The notes: generated by a model not told the origin, from the sequence alone. A stretch of 64,000 nucleotides of DNA from Burkholderia contaminans (GCF_029633825.1 NZ_CP090640.1:2914001-2978000), one strand, 5' to 3'; shown: positions 8,701 to 17,097, counted from the first letter of the stretch. Translations and numbers: made by a program.

Positions 8701-8931
8701 ATGACGTCGCTCGCGTTCGGTGTCGGCGTGCTGCCGCTCGCGTTCGCGTCGGGCGCCGCGTCCGGCGCGCAAATGGCGATCGGCACCGGCGTGCTGGGCG
8801 GCGTGATCACGGCGACCGTGCTCGCGGTGTTCCTCGTCCCGCTGTTTTTCGTGATCGTCGGCCGCCTATTCGACGTCGGCCCGCGCCGGCGCGGCGAGGC
8901 ACAGCCGGCGACGATGGAGGGTTCTCAATGA
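5794..8931 (+). CDS. amrB: RND multidrug efflux transporter, inner-membrane pump
   Basis: A 1045-residue HAE1-type RND pump, the normal full length. It starts MARFFIDRPVFAWVIA, the typical first helix. The proton-relay pair is visible in GILVDDAIVVVENVER (about residues 400-415), and the last transmembrane block contains GLSAKNAILIVEVAKD. Two large periplasmic loops lie between helices 1-2 and 7-8 as expected. It uses the proton gradient to expel drugs through the adaptor and outer-membrane channel encoded on either side. Its TGA overlaps the ATGATG of the channel gene, so the two are translationally coupled. Confidence 0.93.
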   Translation: MARFFIDRPVFAWVIAIFIMLGGAFAIRALPVAQYPDIAPPVVSIYATYPGASAQVVEESVTALIEREMNGAPGLMYTSATSSAGAASLYLTFKQGVNADLAAVEVQNRLKTVEARLPEPVRRDGIQVEKAADNIQLVVSLTSDDGRMTDVQLGEYASANVVQALRRVEGVGKVQFWGAEYAMRIWPDPVKMAGHGLTASDIASAVRAHNARVTIGDIGRSAVPASAPIAATVFADAPLKTPADFGAIALRTQADGSALYLRDVARIEFGGNDYNYPSYVNGKVATGMGIKLAPGSNAVSTEKRVRATMDELSAYFPPGVKYQIPYETSSFVRVSMNKVVTTLIEAGVLVFLVMFLFMQNLRATLIPTLVVPVALAGTFGVMYAAGFSINVLTMFGMVLAIGILVDDAIVVVENVERLMVEEGLGPYDATVKAMKQISGAIIGITVVLTSVFLPMAFFGGAVGNIYRQFALSLAVSIGFSAFLALSLTPALCATLLKPVSGDHHEKRGFFGWFNRLVARSTQRYATRVGTMLKKPVRWLVVYGVLTGAAALMLTQLPTAFLPDEDQGNFMVMVIRPQGTPLAETMQSVREVESTLRRDEPTAFTYALGGFNLYGEGPNGGMIFVTLKNWKERKSEDAHVQAIVARINERFASTPNTTVFAMNSPALPDLGSSSGFDFRLQNRGGLDYATFSAAREQLLATGRKDPALTDLMFAGTQDAPQLKLDIDRAKASALGVSMDEINTTLAVMFGSDYIGDFMHGTQVRRVVVQADGLHRLDPDDVKKLRVRNTRGEMVPLAAFTTLHWTLGPPQLTRYNGFPSFTINGSAAAGHSSGEAMTAIERLAGKLPAGTGFSWSGQSFEERLSGAQAPMLFALSVLVVFLALAALYESWSIPFAVMLVVPLGVIGAVLGVTLRMMPNDIYFKVGLIATIGLSAKNAILIVEVAKDLVAQRMSLVDTALEAARLRLRPIVMTSLAFGVGVLPLAFASGAASGAQMAIGTGVLGGVITATVLAVFLVPLFFVIVGRLFDVGPRRRGEAQPATMEGSQ

Positions 8932-10387
8932 TGTTTGCGCTGAATGCACGCGCCGCGCTGCGGGCCCGGTGGCGCTGGCCGCCGCGCTCGCGCTGGCCGG
9001 CTGCACGCTCGCGCCGCGTTACGAGCGGCCGGCGGCGCCGGTGCCGGCGACCTATGCGCCGGTCGACGGCGGTGCCGCGCCGGCGGCCGAGGCGTCGCCC
9101 GCCGACGCCGCGCTGCTCGACGACTGGCGCACCTACTTTACCGATGCCGCGCTGCAGGCGTGGATCGACGCGGCGCTCGCGAACAACCGCGACCTGCGCG
9201 TTGCGGCCGGCCGCCTCGAGGAAGCACGCGCGCTGTACGGCGTGCAGCGCGCGGATCGGATGCCGTCGGTCGATGCGAATCTGGGCTATGACCGTACGCG
9301 CCAGTACGACCCGGTCGTGCGCGAAAGCGCGATCAGCGGGCTGTATCGCGCGGGCGTCGGCATCAGCGCGTACGAGCTCGACCTATTCGGCCGCGTGCGC
9401 AGCCTGTCCGACGCGGCGCTCGCTGACTATTTCGCGACGGCGAACGCGCAACGCACGGTACGCATCGGCGTGATCGCCGACGTGGCGGGCGCCTATGTAT
9501 CGGAGCGCGCGCTGCACGAGCAGCTCGCGCTGGCGCAGCGCACGCTGGATACCCGCGAACGCATGGCCGCGCTCACGCAGCGCCGCTATGCGGCCGGCAC
9601 GAGCGACGCGATCGAGCTGCGTTCGGCCGAGATGCTGGTGGCATCCGCGCGCGCGTCTCAGGCTGCACTGCAGCGCGAGCATGCGCAGTCCGTGCGCGCG
9701 TTGCAGTTGCTCGCGGGCGACTTCGCGCGCCATGTGCCGGATGACACGACTGCGCTCGACGCACTGTCGATCGCGCCCGTGGCGCCCGGTGCACCGAGTG
9801 CGCTGCTCGAACGGCGGCCGGACATCCGGCAGGCAGAGGCACGCCTCAAGGCCGCCAACGCGCAGATCGGCGCCGCGCGCGCGGCGTTCTTCCCGCGCAT
9901 CACGCTGACGAGCGACTACGGCTCGGTCAGCGATGCGTTCTCGAGCCTGTTCAGCGGCGGCACGAACGTGTGGACGTTCGCGCCGCGCCTCACGCTGCCG
10001 ATCTTCGCAGGCGGACGCAATCGCGCGAACCTCGACGTCGCGAAAGCGCGCAAGCACATCGCGGTTGCCGATTACGAGAAGACGGTGCAGACCGCGTTCC
10101 GTGAAGTGGCCGACGCATTCGCCGCGCGCGACTGGATCGATCGCCAGCTCGCCGCGCAGCAGGACGTGTATGCGGCCGACGGCGCTCGGCTGAAGCTCGC
10201 GGAGCGCCGGTACGCGGGTGGCGTGGCAACGTATCTCGAACTGCTCGACGCGCAGCGCAGCACGTACGAGTCGGGGCAGGAGCTGATCCGGCTCAAGCAG
10301 CTCAGGCTCGCGAATGCGATCACGCTGTACCGCGCGCTCGGCGGCGGCTGGTCGCCGGCGTCGGCGGAAGCCGCGGCTTCCGCGTAA
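8928..10387 (+). CDS. oprA: Outer-membrane efflux lipoprotein (TolC/NodT type), apparent frameshift near the start
   Basis: A TolC-type efflux channel of the NodT lipoprotein family. The body from about 8969 is intact: LALAGCTLAPRYERPA is the lipobox region, and two outer membrane efflux repeats follow. The natural start is the ATGATG overlapping the stop of the pump gene, with GGAGG before it. However, the frame from that start runs out of phase at about 8965: MFALNARAALR must shift by -1 to join ALAAALALAGC. One extra C in the GGGCCCGG run at 8962-8969 would restore a normal signal peptide and about 486 residues. The only start in the body frame is a GTG at 8969, which gives a signal peptide without positive charges. 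I read this as a likely sequencing indel. Confidence 0.82.
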
Positions 10388-10394
10388 GGCCCGT

Positions 10395-10420
10395 CGCCCG
10401 ACGCGACGACGCGTCGGGCG
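10395..10420 (+). terminator. Hairpin after the efflux operon
   Basis: CGCCCGACGCG and CGCGTCGGGCG form a perfect 11-bp stem with a 4-nt loop, starting 8 bp after the channel gene stop. There is no T-tract, so it may be a strong but atypical terminator or a 3'-end stabilising hairpin. Confidence 0.6.
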
Positions 10421-11224
10421 GCATGACCGCGGCGGTACGCTTCGGCGTGCCGCCGCCGCTTCCTTCGATCCGCACCGCTGTTCCAGCGATATCTTTCCCC
10501 CACTGACAGGCTGGTCAGGACGCTTTTCATCGTGTCGCAATGCGCACGCGTGCGTTCCGGAACAGCCCTCGTCTTGCGACCGCTCGTGTCGCCGTTCCGC
10601 GCAAACGTGTGCGGGTCATTTCTCCTTCCTTCTCCCATGCGATGCGGTCCGGATGTCGGGCTCCGGCGACCGCTCGTGCGTGCGATTTACGATCCGGAAT
10701 TGACGATCGAATTAATCATTTATTGGAAATAATGAGGGCGGCAAAGTGTCGCAGTAAAACGTTTGTACTCAGTGCGCAATCGTTTGCGCGAAAAAATTAT
10801 ATTGATTGAATCGATCTTTAATTTCCTGTTTGTTGAAAATGATTTGATATCGGTGTTGCCGCCGGACAACGATGGCGGCTCTGGACAATGTTTTGTCCTT
10901 TTCGCGGATGATTTCCCCAGAGCCAATGCCAGCAAGGGCGGGCGGGGTGGTGTCGACTATATCTCGAAAATTTCTTTAATCTTCAATTGCTTCCGTCGAA
11001 CAAAAAAGGACTGCGGATAAAAATCACGGGATTGGAAATCGACGGGAAATAGTGTGGATTTAGAGGGCTGAATCGAACATTGTCAGAAGCATTTGACAAT
11101 GATTTACAGAAAACTTTCATGATTATCTCGATAATGCCGCCTCGTGTCGGACGGAAGCCACCATGCGCTGCCGTTTGTGTCCGCCACGTCAACTACTCCA
11201 TTTGCAGTCCTTACGGGAAACGTC
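10421..11224. other. AT-rich non-coding region upstream of the fimbrial operon
   Basis: About 800 bp, clearly richer in A and T than the neighbouring genes, with no convincing gene on either strand. It holds an inverted repeat GGACAA-TGTT-TTGTCC (10883-10898) and a longer one, CATTGTCA-N8-TGACAATG (11078-11101), before the pilin gene. The composition suggests a regulated promoter region, possibly bound by an H-NS-like silencer. Confidence 0.5.
11078..11101. promoter_or_regulatory. 24-bp palindromic site upstream of the pilin gene
   Basis: CATTGTCA and TGACAATG are perfect 8-bp arms separated by 8 bp (GAAGCATT), so equivalent positions are 16 bp apart. The right arm contains a good -35-like TTGACA (11093-11098). 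A dimeric regulator bound here could act directly on pilin transcription. No matching regulator gene is seen nearby. Confidence 0.5.
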
Positions 11225-11737
11225 ATGAAAAAATCCATCCTGACCGCTGTCGCACTCGCGGCCCTGTCGACCTCGGCCTTCGCAGCGGGCACCGGCACGA
11301 TCAACTTCACGGGCGAGATCGTCGCGGGCGCATGCGGCATCGATTCGGGCTCGGTCAACCAGACCGTGAACCTCGGCAAGGTGCCGACCAACGTGTTCAA
11401 GCAGGCCGGCGACAAGTCCACGCCGACCAACTTCGACATCAAGCTGACCGACTGCGACACGAGCGTCGCGCAGAACGCGTACTTCACGTTCACGGGCACG
11501 TCGAGCGCAGGCCAGCCGAAGCTGCTCGCGACGATCGGTTCGGCGACCAACGTCGGTATCCGCCTGCAGGCAGCGTCGGGTGAATACCTCGACAACGGCG
11601 CCGAACAGAAGGCACCGACCGTGCTGCAGAACGGCACGAACATCGCGCGCTTCGCTGCGATGTACGAAGCGACCGCAGCCGGCGTGACGCCGGGTACCGC
11701 CGACGGCGTCGCGAACTTCACGGTTCGCTACCAGTAA
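11225..11737 (+). CDS. Type 1 fimbrial major subunit (pilin)
   Basis: A 170-residue secreted pilin. MKKSILTAVALAALSTSAFA is a standard Sec signal peptide, probably cleaved before AGTGTINFTG. The mature protein has the chaperone-usher pilin features: the donor-strand segment GTINFTGEIVAG, two cysteines (in AGACGID and KLTDCDTS) for the conserved disulfide, and a C-terminal strand ending in VRYQ with the penultimate-type aromatic. I chose the ATG at 11225 because upstream in-frame codons do not form a signal peptide. It is the first gene of a pilin-usher-chaperone-adhesin operon, and a strong hairpin after it should make it the most abundant product. Confidence 0.92.
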   Translation: MKKSILTAVALAALSTSAFAAGTGTINFTGEIVAGACGIDSGSVNQTVNLGKVPTNVFKQAGDKSTPTNFDIKLTDCDTSVAQNAYFTFTGTSSAGQPKLLATIGSATNVGIRLQAASGEYLDNGAEQKAPTVLQNGTNIARFAAMYEATAAGVTPGTADGVANFTVRYQ

Positions 11738-11750
11738 GCCGCCGTACCGG

Positions 11751-11785
11751 GGAAGGGTGCGCGCACCCTTCCTCGTTCGCTTTTC
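11751..11785 (+). terminator. Attenuating terminator between pilin and usher genes
   Basis: GGAAGGGTGC and GCACCCTTCC pair perfectly over 10 bp with a 2-nt centre (11751-11772), followed by a T-rich stretch. It lies 14 bp after the pilin stop, where fimbrial operons often limit read-through into the usher gene. Confidence 0.8.
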
Positions 11786-11823
11786 CTCCTTTTTCTCCCT
11801 CCCTGGACTTCCGGTAGCGCCGC

Positions 11824-14310
11824 GTGCGAATCAGACATTCCTTCCTTTGCGTCTCCGTGCTGGTGGTCGGCAGCCAGAGCCATGCGACGGAATTCAATTC
11901 GTCGTTCCTGAACATCGATGGCTCGAACAACGTCGACCTGTCGCAGTTCTCCCAGGCGGACTTCACGCTGCCGGGCGAGTACATGCTCGACGTGCAGGTC
12001 AACGACCTGTTCTACGGGCTGCAGGCGATCGAATTCATCGCCGTCGACACGTCGGGGGCGGGCAAGCCGTGCCTGCCGCCGGAACTCGTCGCGCAGTTCG
12101 GGCTGAAGCCGTCGCTCCTGAAGGACCTGCCGCGCTTCCAGGGCGGACGTTGCGTCGACCTCGGCGCGATCGAGGGCGCGACCGTGCGCTACCTTAAAAG
12201 CGACGGGCGGCTCAAGATCACGATTCCGCAGGCCGCGCTCGAGTTCACCGATTCGACCTACCTGCCGCCGTCGCGCTGGTCCGAGGGGATTCCGGGTGCG
12301 ATGCTCGACTATCGCGTGATCGCGAACACGAACCGCAACTTCGGGACGGGCGGCCGCCAGACGAATTCGATCCAGGCCTACGGGACGGTGGGCGCGAACT
12401 GGGATGCATGGCGCTTTCGCGGCGACTACCAGGCGCAATCGAACGTGGGCAATACGGCCTACGCGGACCGCACGTTCCGCTTCAGCCGGCTTTATGCATT
12501 TCGTGCGTTGCCGTCGATCCAGTCGACGGTGACGTTCGGCGACGACTACCTGACTTCCGACATCTTCGACACGTTCGCGTTGACGGGCGCGTCGATCCGC
12601 AGCGACGATCGCATGCTGCCGCCGTCGCTGCGCGGCTATGCGCCGCTGATCTCGGGCGTCGCGCGCACCAACGCGACCGTGACCGTTTCACAGGCAGGCC
12701 GCGTGTTGTACGTGACGCGCGTGTCGCCGGGCGCGTTCGCGCTGCAGAACATCAATACGAGCGTGCAGGGCACGCTCGACGTCGCGGTCGAGGAAGAGGA
12801 CGGCAGCGTGCAGCGCTTCCAGGTGACGACGGCCGCCGTGCCGTTCCTCGCGCGCGCCGGGCAATTGCGCTACAAGGCCGCCGTCGGCAAGCCGCGCCAG
12901 TTCGGTGGCGCCGGCATCACGCCGTTCTTCGGCTTTGGCGAAATCGCCTACGGCCTGCCGTTCGACGTCACGGCGTACGGCGGCTTCATCGCCGCGTCGG
13001 GTTATACGTCGATCGCGCTCGGCCTGGGCCGCGATTTCGGCGCGTTCGGCGCGCTGTCGGCCGACGTCACGCATGCGCGGGCGAAGCTGTGGTGGAACGG
13101 CGCGACCCGCAACGGCAACTCGTACCGCATCAACTATTCGAAGCACTTCGACGGGCTCGATGCCGACGTGCGCTTCTTCGGCTATCGCTTCTCCGAGCGC
13201 GAATACACGAACTTCGCACAGTTCTCGGGCGACCCGACCGCGTACGGCCTCGCCAACAGCAAGCAACGCTACTCGGCGACGCTGTCGAAGCGTTTCGGCG
13301 ATACCTCGACCTATTTCTCGTACGACCAGACGACCTACTGGGAACGCGCGAACGAGCAGCGCGTCGGCCTCACGCTGACGCGGGCGTTCTCGATCGGCAC
13401 GCTGCGCAACCTGAACGTGAGCGTGTCGGCGTTTCGCACGCAGAGCGCCGGTGCAAGCGGCAACCAGGTCTCGGTCACCGCGACGTTGCCGATCGGCGGC
13501 CGTCACACCGTCACGTCGAACCTGACGACGGGCAGCGGCAGCACGAGCGTGAACGCGGGCTACATCTACGACGATCCGAGCGGCCGTACGTACCAGGTCA
13601 ACGCGGGTGCGACCGACGGGCGCGCGTCGGCGAACGCGAGCTACCGCCAGCGCTCGTCCGCGTATCAGCTGACCGCGCAGGCGTCGACGCTCGCCAACGC
13701 GTATGCGGCGGCATCGCTCGAAGTCGACGGTTCGTTCGTCGCGACGCAATACGGCGTGTCGGCGCACGCGAACGGCAATGCGGGCGATACGCGCCTGCTG
13801 GTGTCGACCGACGGCGTGCCGGATGTGCCGCTGTCGGGCACGCTCTCGCATACCGATTCGCGCGGCTATGCGGTGCTCGACGGCATCTCGCCGTACAACG
13901 TGTACGACGCGACCGTCAACGTCGAGAAGCTGCCGCTCGAAGTGCAGGTGACGAACCCGATCCAGCGCATGGTGCTGACCGACGGCGCGATCGGCTTCGT
14001 GAAGTTTTCCGCCGCGCGCGGCAGCAACCTGTACCTGACGCTGACCGACCCGGCCGGCAAGCCGCTGCCGTTCGGTGCATCGGTGCAGGACGTGGCGAAC
14101 GGCAAGGAACTCGGCATCGTCGGCGAGGGCGGTGCGGCGTTCCTGACCCAGGTTCAGCCGAAGTCCACGCTGGCGGTGCGGGCGGGCGAACGCACGCTCT
14201 GCACGATCGACGCGCTGCCGAACCAGCTCCAACTCGAAGGCACGCCGATTCCGGTGACGTGCCAGACGCCCGGCGAGTCGCATGCAGCGGCTGCGCGGGT
14301 CGAACGATGA
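11824..14310 (+). CDS. Fimbrial usher (FimD/PapC family outer-membrane protein)
   Basis: An 828-residue outer-membrane usher, the normal size. It starts at GTG with the signal peptide MRIRHSFLCVSVLVVGSQSHA, then TEFNSSFLNIDG, the usual N-terminal domain that receives chaperone-subunit complexes. The central pore region includes a plug (around RSDDRMLPPSLRGYAP), and the C-terminal domains include YAVLDGISPYNVY and the paired cysteines in TLCTIDALPNQ and PVTCQT. It exports and polymerises the pilin and adhesin. The chaperone gene begins 17 bp downstream. Confidence 0.92.
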   Translation: MRIRHSFLCVSVLVVGSQSHATEFNSSFLNIDGSNNVDLSQFSQADFTLPGEYMLDVQVNDLFYGLQAIEFIAVDTSGAGKPCLPPELVAQFGLKPSLLKDLPRFQGGRCVDLGAIEGATVRYLKSDGRLKITIPQAALEFTDSTYLPPSRWSEGIPGAMLDYRVIANTNRNFGTGGRQTNSIQAYGTVGANWDAWRFRGDYQAQSNVGNTAYADRTFRFSRLYAFRALPSIQSTVTFGDDYLTSDIFDTFALTGASIRSDDRMLPPSLRGYAPLISGVARTNATVTVSQAGRVLYVTRVSPGAFALQNINTSVQGTLDVAVEEEDGSVQRFQVTTAAVPFLARAGQLRYKAAVGKPRQFGGAGITPFFGFGEIAYGLPFDVTAYGGFIAASGYTSIALGLGRDFGAFGALSADVTHARAKLWWNGATRNGNSYRINYSKHFDGLDADVRFFGYRFSEREYTNFAQFSGDPTAYGLANSKQRYSATLSKRFGDTSTYFSYDQTTYWERANEQRVGLTLTRAFSIGTLRNLNVSVSAFRTQSAGASGNQVSVTATLPIGGRHTVTSNLTTGSGSTSVNAGYIYDDPSGRTYQVNAGATDGRASANASYRQRSSAYQLTAQASTLANAYAAASLEVDGSFVATQYGVSAHANGNAGDTRLLVSTDGVPDVPLSGTLSHTDSRGYAVLDGISPYNVYDATVNVEKLPLEVQVTNPIQRMVLTDGAIGFVKFSAARGSNLYLTLTDPAGKPLPFGASVQDVANGKELGIVGEGGAAFLTQVQPKSTLAVRAGERTLCTIDALPNQLQLEGTPIPVTCQTPGESHAAAARVER

Positions 14311-14326
14311 ATTCACGGATCCAGCG

Positions 14327-15073
14327 ATGAAAAACAGCTTCTCCCTTTCCTTTCCGCTGCGCGCATGGTGCGTGCTCGCAACCGCCGGTACGCTGTTCGC
14401 AGGCGCCGCGCAAGCGGCGATCGTGCCTGACCGCACGCGCGTGATCTTCAACGAAGGCGAACAGGCCGCGATCGTCACGATCACCAACAAGAGCGCGACG
14501 TACCCGTATCTCGTGCAGTCGTGGCTCGAGGACGCGAACGGCAACAAGATCACGTCGCCGCTGATGGTCGTGCCGCCGCTGCAGCGCGTCGAGGCGAACG
14601 AGCGCAACGTGCTGCGGATCGCGAAGCTGCCGGGCACCGAGCTGCCGGCCGATCGCGAAACCGTGTTCTACCTGAACATCCGCGAAGTGCCGCCGAAGAC
14701 GGATACGCCGAACACGCTGCAGATCGCGCTGCACACGCAGATGAAGCTGTTCTATCGCCCGAAGGCCGTGCAGCCGGCGCGCGAAGTGGACTGGACGCTG
14801 CCGATGACGTTGCGGGTCGACTCGGCCGCGCACACGCTCGTGTTCGACAATCCGACGCCGTATCACATCACGATCGTCAACCTGGCTGCGGGGGCGCAGA
14901 AGACGCAGGTGCCGCTGGAGCCGGTGATGGTGAGCCCGATGAGCAGGACGGACGTGCCGTTCAAGGCCGCGACGCCGTCGACGCTGTTCGTCACGCATGT
15001 GGACGACTACGGTGGCCAGGTGGCGGTGGAGTATGCGTGTGAGGCAGGTGCTTGCAAGAGCGTGAAGAAATGA
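14327..15073 (+). CDS. Periplasmic fimbrial chaperone (PapD/FimC family)
   Basis: A 248-residue secreted chaperone. The signal peptide runs to about AGAAQA, then AIVPDRTRVIFNEGE begins the first immunoglobulin-like domain with the conserved Arg. The family signature block is visible as ETVFYLNIREVPP, and the Lys needed to anchor subunit C-termini is in LHTQMKLFYRP. It caps pilin subunits in the periplasm and hands them to the usher. I chose the ATG at 14327 because it begins the signal peptide. Its TGA overlaps the ATG of the adhesin gene (ATGA), so the two are translationally coupled. Confidence 0.92.
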   Translation: MKNSFSLSFPLRAWCVLATAGTLFAGAAQAAIVPDRTRVIFNEGEQAAIVTITNKSATYPYLVQSWLEDANGNKITSPLMVVPPLQRVEANERNVLRIAKLPGTELPADRETVFYLNIREVPPKTDTPNTLQIALHTQMKLFYRPKAVQPAREVDWTLPMTLRVDSAAHTLVFDNPTPYHITIVNLAAGAQKTQVPLEPVMVSPMSRTDVPFKAATPSTLFVTHVDDYGGQVAVEYACEAGACKSVKK

Positions 15074-16095
15074 GCGGGGGCGCAAGACAACGCGTGTCGC
15101 CGCTCGCGGCATGGTTGCGCTGGGCCGTGCTCGCGATGCTGATCGCGGCGGTGCAGCCGGCATGGGCGCTGCGCTGCCTGAGCGACGGCGGCGCGGATTC
15201 GCTGACCGAACCGATCGGCGGTGTCGCATCGTATCCGACGGACGCGCAGGACGGGTACGTGATCTGGGTATCGCCGCCGCGCACGACGACGGGCTACTGC
15301 TACAAGGACTACGGCGGGGACGCGCTGAAGTTTTCCGAGAAGGTTTACTTCTACGCGAACCCGAGATCGCAGGATCCCGCCGCATGGGGACTGGAAATCG
15401 GCATTCGCTATGGTGGCCAGGACTATTTCGGCCTGGGTAGCGGACCGAGCGCGCGCGTGGAAACCAACACGACAGTAGGCACGTGTTCGCAATGGGACTT
15501 TGACCGGGGGCGCTGCGAGAAGGTGCCGCTCAGCATTACCTATCAGGTGGTGATACGCAAGAAGGGCCAATGGATGCAGCCGCCGAACGATATCTATGCG
15601 GTCTTTCAGTTCGACGGCAAATACGGCCTCAACGCGGCCCGATCGAGTTTTCAGTACCGGCTGAGCGGGTTGTCGCGCCTGAAGCCGACGCCCTGCCTGG
15701 TCGACGTGCTGGTGACGCCCGAGCCCGGCATCGTCAATTTCGGCCAGGTGCAGGCGTCCGGCAATGGCTTCCTGCCGGCAGTGCCGCGCCGGCGGTTCTC
15801 GTTGTCGCTGACGAAGAAATGCAGCATCCCGATTCGCGTCGACGGTTATTTCGAGGCGACCAAGGGCACCGTGCAGAATGGTTTGCTGGTGCCGGCGGCG
15901 AACAGCAATTTCGGGATCGGCCTCGAGGATAGCCAGGGCAAGCCGATCGAATTCAACAAGCAGTTCACGCTCACGCAGTTTGCGGCCAACGTCGCGAATC
16001 AGACCGTGTTGCTCGATGCGGTGCTCAAGTCGTTCGGACCACCGAAGATCGGGCCGTTCGACGCGTCCGCCACGATCCGGATTTTCCTGTATTGA
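15070..16095 (+). CDS. Fimbrial tip adhesin-like protein
   Basis: A 341-residue secreted protein with a long N-terminal signal segment ending in AVQPAWA. Its length is about double that of a pilin, as expected of a two-domain tip adhesin: a variable N-terminal lectin-like part (about residues 35-200, with cysteines in ALRCLSD, TGYCYKD, GTCSQWD and GRCEKVP) and a C-terminal pilin-like part (about 215-341, with TPCLVDV and KKCSIPI). It is the last gene of the fimbrial operon, coupled to the chaperone gene by ATGA. The receptor is unknown. Confidence 0.82.
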   Translation: MSGGARQRVSPLAAWLRWAVLAMLIAAVQPAWALRCLSDGGADSLTEPIGGVASYPTDAQDGYVIWVSPPRTTTGYCYKDYGGDALKFSEKVYFYANPRSQDPAAWGLEIGIRYGGQDYFGLGSGPSARVETNTTVGTCSQWDFDRGRCEKVPLSITYQVVIRKKGQWMQPPNDIYAVFQFDGKYGLNAARSSFQYRLSGLSRLKPTPCLVDVLVTPEPGIVNFGQVQASGNGFLPAVPRRRFSLSLTKKCSIPIRVDGYFEATKGTVQNGLLVPAANSNFGIGLEDSQGKPIEFNKQFTLTQFAANVANQTVLLDAVLKSFGPPKIGPFDASATIRIFLY

Positions 16096-16179
16096 GCGTG
16101 GTGCGGTGCGAGCGACGAGTGTCGAAAAACACGTCGGCTGCACCGGAATTGCATTGACGAACTGACGGAGGAGAAGGGG

Positions 16180-16380
16180 ATGTATCCGAGACGCAGTATC
16201 GTCGCGGCCATGCTGGCCGTGTCGGCAATGGGCGGGGTTCACGCACAGACAGTATCGGCGGGCGGTTATTCGTTGACCGTGATCGGCGACCTGGGCGGGC
16301 CGCGCGATAGTCGCTACAACGGCAGCGCCGGTTCCCCGGCGCCTTGTGTCATTTACCGCACCCAGCGACAAACCTTGTGA
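16180..16380 (+). CDS. Short secreted protein of unknown function, possibly truncated
   Basis: A 66-residue reading frame with a very good ribosome-binding site (GGAGGAGAAGGGG just before the ATG) and a likely signal peptide, MYPRRSIVAAMLAVSAMGG up to VHAQ. The rest, starting TVSAGGYSLTVIGDLGG, matches nothing I recognise. Its last 9 codons overlap the 3' end of the opposite-strand gene, which suggests a gene cut short by a rearrangement. The start signals look real but the product may be non-functional. Confidence 0.45.
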   Translation: MYPRRSIVAAMLAVSAMGGVHAQTVSAGGYSLTVIGDLGGPRDSRYNGSAGSPAPCVIYRTQRQTL

Positions 16381-16490
16381 TGGTGATGCTCGAAGTGACA
16401 CACGCGGTGCGGATGCGCTTCGGCGATGACCGGCACGAGTACGGCGGCGGCGAGCGCCGCGACGGTCAGGGTTTTGAGTAGCGTCTTCAT
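16353..16490 (-). CDS. Small secreted His-rich protein
   Basis: A 45-residue protein with a signal peptide, MKTLLKTLTVAALAAAVLVP up to EAHP, and a short mature part containing CHFEHHHHKVC. Four adjacent histidines flanked by two cysteines suggest metal binding or a simple disulfide loop in the periplasm. The ATG at 16490 is preceded by AGGACC. Function is unknown. It is in the same direction as the small lipoprotein gene upstream and may be co-expressed with it. Confidence 0.6.
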   Translation of the reverse strand: MKTLLKTLTVAALAAAVLVPVIAEAHPHRVCHFEHHHHKVCRWVR

Positions 16491-16537
16491 GTTTGAGGTC
16501 CTGTCGTTGAATAGTGGGTCACGGGAGCGGCAGCGCA

Positions 16538-16777
16538 TCACCACTGCGGCCGCTGATCGTCGCGATGGTCGTCCCGGCGATCGTCGCGGCGGTCGTCATG
16601 CCCGCCGCGATGCTGAGCCTCCCAGTCGCGGCGCTCCCAGTAGCGATTTCCGTCCCAGTAACGATCGCCATGCCAGCCGATCGTGACTTCGGCCGGGGCA
16701 GGATAGGCGACGCAGCCGGTGAGCATCACGCTCGACAGCGCACCCAGCATGACAGCGGACAGCACGATGGATTTCAT
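16538..16777 (-). CDS. Small lipoprotein with Asp/Arg-rich tail
   Basis: A 79-residue protein starting MKSIVLSAVMLGALSSVMLTGC, a clear lipoprotein signal with the lipidated Cys at about residue 22. The mature part has WHGDRYWDGNRYWERRDW and a highly charged tail of DDRR/DDHR repeats. Similar short, Trp- and His-containing lipoproteins are common in Burkholderia but have no known function. It lies alone between the fimbrial operon and orbS. Confidence 0.65.
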   Translation of the reverse strand: MKSIVLSAVMLGALSSVMLTGCVAYPAPAEVTIGWHGDRYWDGNRYWERRDWEAQHRGGHDDRRDDRRDDHRDDQRPQW

Positions 16778-17097
16778 GTTTGTTCTCCCTGGGGAAACGG
16801 CACGTCGATCGTACGGGCCCTCAAAATTTCACGTGGTAAGAAGTTGCTACCGCACATGACACGACACCCCAGGCGTTTCGTCGGAACCGGTGAAAGCAGC
16901 GGTAGCCGTATCCGCCGGACAGACGCATCGTTGGCCGCCTGCCACGACGGGCACCATGCGTCCCATCTGCCCCGGTAACGATTCCGTCGATTGTTCAGAC
17001 AAATCCTGACAACCGGAAGGGGTATCTCGTAATCGTATTGAGAATGATTTGCGTTTACGTTAAATTTCGCTATCTCGGAATTTGACGGAGCAGATCG
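16778..17097. other. Upstream region of orbS
   Basis: About 320 bp without a gene. The last 70 bp hold the orbS promoter and a Fur-like site. In the earlier part I see no clear structure. Confidence 0.6.
17038..17066 (+). promoter_or_regulatory. sigma70-type promoter of orbS with overlapping Fur-like site
   Basis: TTGAGA (17038-17043), a 17-bp spacer and TAAATT (17061-17066) form a good housekeeping promoter. The stretch from about 17036 to 17056, with TGAGAAT-G-ATT, resembles a Fur box in its left half; the right half is weak. Literature on orbS reports Fur-repressed, sigma70-dependent transcription, which fits. Confidence 0.65.

Noticed and set aside
8928..8970. Programmed -1 frameshift at the start of oprA
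   Set aside because: There is no slippery heptamer of the usual kind and no clear downstream pseudoknot. The same C-run context recurs in unrelated genes, which fits an error better.
10430..11200. Several short open frames in the AT-rich region before the pilin gene
   Set aside because: None has a good ribosome-binding site or recognisable protein features, and they overlap each other in different frames and strands.
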